From positions 1 to 5,347 of the forward strand of contig JAJRRX010000079.1 in assembly GCA_024279075.1 (NCBI GenBank): a stretch of DNA of 5,347 nucleotides, given 5' to 3'. Positions 4,399 to 5,347 of this stretch are shown here, piece by piece. The DNA comes from Alphaproteobacteria bacterium (GTDB taxonomy: Bacteria; Pseudomonadota; Alphaproteobacteria; Rhodobacterales; Rhodobacteraceae). Every line of letters begins with the position of its first letter. Within the stretch, counting starts at the first letter, position 1. The position numbers and the translations under genes were made by a program. The notes beneath the pieces were generated by a model. The model saw nothing but the letters and a program-made list of their open reading frames with translations, had not been told where the DNA came from and did no database searches.

Positions 4399-5347
4399 AT
4401 GGGCCCGTTTCCACACGATTCCAAAACAAGTGAAATTTCAGAAGAAAACCCAGCCGGCACAGATGGATTCGAGTTTGTCGAGTTTGCAGATACTGAAGAT
4501 GGCCGCCTAACGGAAACCTTTGAGAAAATGGGTTTTACTGAGGTTGCCAAGCATAAAAGCATGAATATAACCCTGTGGAAACAAGGCGATATTATCTATG
4601 TGCTCAACGCTGAGCCAGATAGCTTTGGCGGGTGTTTTGTCAAAGAGCATGGTCCCTCCGCCCCCTCAATGGCATGGCGTGTGGTCGATGCAGCGCACGC
4701 TTTTAATCACGCCATTTCTAAGGGTGCCGTGGCCTTTGAGGGGCCAGGGAAGGTGATAGACGTGCCCGCGATTAAAGGAATCGGTGGCAGCTTGATTTAC
4801 TTTGTTGACCAATATGGCGATGGAAAATCGGCCTTTGGTGAGTATGACTGGTTTGGCGAGAAAAGCCCAACAGGTATGGGGTTTTACTACCTTGATCACC
4901 TAACCAATAACGTGTTTCGCGGCAATATGGATAAGTGGTTCGGCTTTTATGCTGATATTTTTAACTTCAAACAAATCCGGTTTTTTGACATTGAGGGCAA
5001 GCATACCGGCCTGTTTTCCCGCGCCCTAACCAGCCCCTGCGAAAAGATCCGCATTCCGATCAACGAAAGCCGCGATGCGGTGAGCCAGATTGAGGAGTAT
5101 TTGAAGCGCTATAATGGCGAGGGCATCCAGCATATCGCCATTGGCACCGAGGATATTTACGCCGCGACCGATAATATTGCCGCCAACGGCATGCGCTTTA
5201 TGCCCAAGCCGCCGCAAAGCTATTACGCTATGTCAGACAAGCGCCTGCCGGGCCACGGAGAGCCATTGGACGAGCTGGCCAAGCATGGCATTCTCATAGA
5301 TGGCGAAGGCGTGGTGGATGGCGGCGAAACCAAGATTCTGCTGCAAA
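4399..5347 (+). CDS. hppD: 4-hydroxyphenylpyruvate dioxygenase (C-terminus cut by window edge)
   Basis: This non-haem iron enzyme converts 4-hydroxyphenylpyruvate to homogentisate, the second step of tyrosine degradation, in the cytosol. The 316 visible codons show two vicinal-oxygen-chelate domains. The N-terminal one spans about residues 22-150 (FEFVEFADTEDG, FEKMGFTEVAKHKSMNITLW). The catalytic one begins near 160. The iron ligands seen are H167 in YLDHLTNNVFRG and H245 in GIQHIAIGTEDI. The third ligand, a glutamate near the C-terminus, lies beyond the right edge. The typical GLFSRALTSPCEKIRIPINE block is at 204-223. AAGGAG (4387-4392) lies 6 nt before the ATG and fixes the start. The family is about 360 residues, so roughly 45 are missing. 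4-hydroxymandelate synthase shares the fold, but the sequence blocks and regulator neighbour favour HPPD. No clear promoter of its own was seen. Confidence 0.95.
   Translation, partial: MGPFPHDSKTSEISEENPAGTDGFEFVEFADTEDGRLTETFEKMGFTEVAKHKSMNITLWKQGDIIYVLNAEPDSFGGCFVKEHGPSAPSMAWRVVDAAHAFNHAISKGAVAFEGPGKVIDVPAIKGIGGSLIYFVDQYGDGKSAFGEYDWFGEKSPTGMGFYYLDHLTNNVFRGNMDKWFGFYADIFNFKQIRFFDIEGKHTGLFSRALTSPCEKIRIPINESRDAVSQIEEYLKRYNGEGIQHIAIGTEDIYAATDNIAANGMRFMPKPPQSYYAMSDKRLPGHGEPLDELAKHGILIDGEGVVDGGETKILLQ

Noticed and set aside
4332..4899. Minus-strand open frames opposite the 5' half of hppD
   Set aside because: They show no domain and lie opposite a clear HPPD coding frame with a strong ribosome binding site.

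Overview
The window looks like chromosomal DNA of a marine-type alphaproteobacterium, most likely of the order Rhodobacterales. This rests on four things: the sequence character of RimO and FumC, an SspB with the alphaproteobacterial C-terminal tail, an Lrp-type regulator divergent from hppD, and an intergenic inverted-repeat element of a style I associate with that group. The taxonomic call is from family recognition, not from a search. All proteins but one fall in well-known families. I see no insertion sequence, CRISPR array, tRNA, rRNA or phage gene.

Layout. Positions 1-604 (minus) hold the N-terminal 201 codons of a class II fumarase (fumC), which runs off the left edge. The gap 605-812 carries a palindromic repeat element. 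Positions 813-1364 and 1365-1811 (both minus) form a tight pair: sspB, the ClpXP adaptor, is followed with no spacer (TAA then ATG) by a small SAM-dependent methyltransferase resembling phospholipid N-methyltransferases. The gap 1812-1944 contains only an imperfect hairpin. Positions 1945-3324 (minus) hold rimO, a radical-SAM methylthiotransferase acting on ribosomal protein S12. From 3325 to 3559 there is an AT-richer divergent control region. Positions 3560-3745 (plus) encode an unrecognised 61-residue secreted or membrane-anchored protein with its own promoter and ribosome binding site. Its end converges on an Lrp/AsnC-family regulator gene (3790-4254, minus) across two overlapping hairpins. 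The regulator is divergent from hppD (4399 to the right edge, plus), 4-hydroxyphenylpyruvate dioxygenase of tyrosine catabolism, which lacks its C-terminus here.

How the parts relate. Most of the window is housekeeping: TCA cycle, targeted proteolysis, ribosome modification and lipid or other methylation. The most informative regulatory site is the lrp-hppD divergent region. There a near-consensus sigma70 promoter for the regulator (TTGACA, 17 bp, GATAAT) is embedded in two perfect palindromes: a 15-bp Lrp-like site over the -10 and an 11-bp-arm inverted repeat over the -35. This suggests autoregulation and probably local control of hppD. The least understood object is the small secreted protein gene at 3560 with an 11-bp-phased direct repeat just upstream of its promoter. 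I did not find a convincing new multi-gene system.
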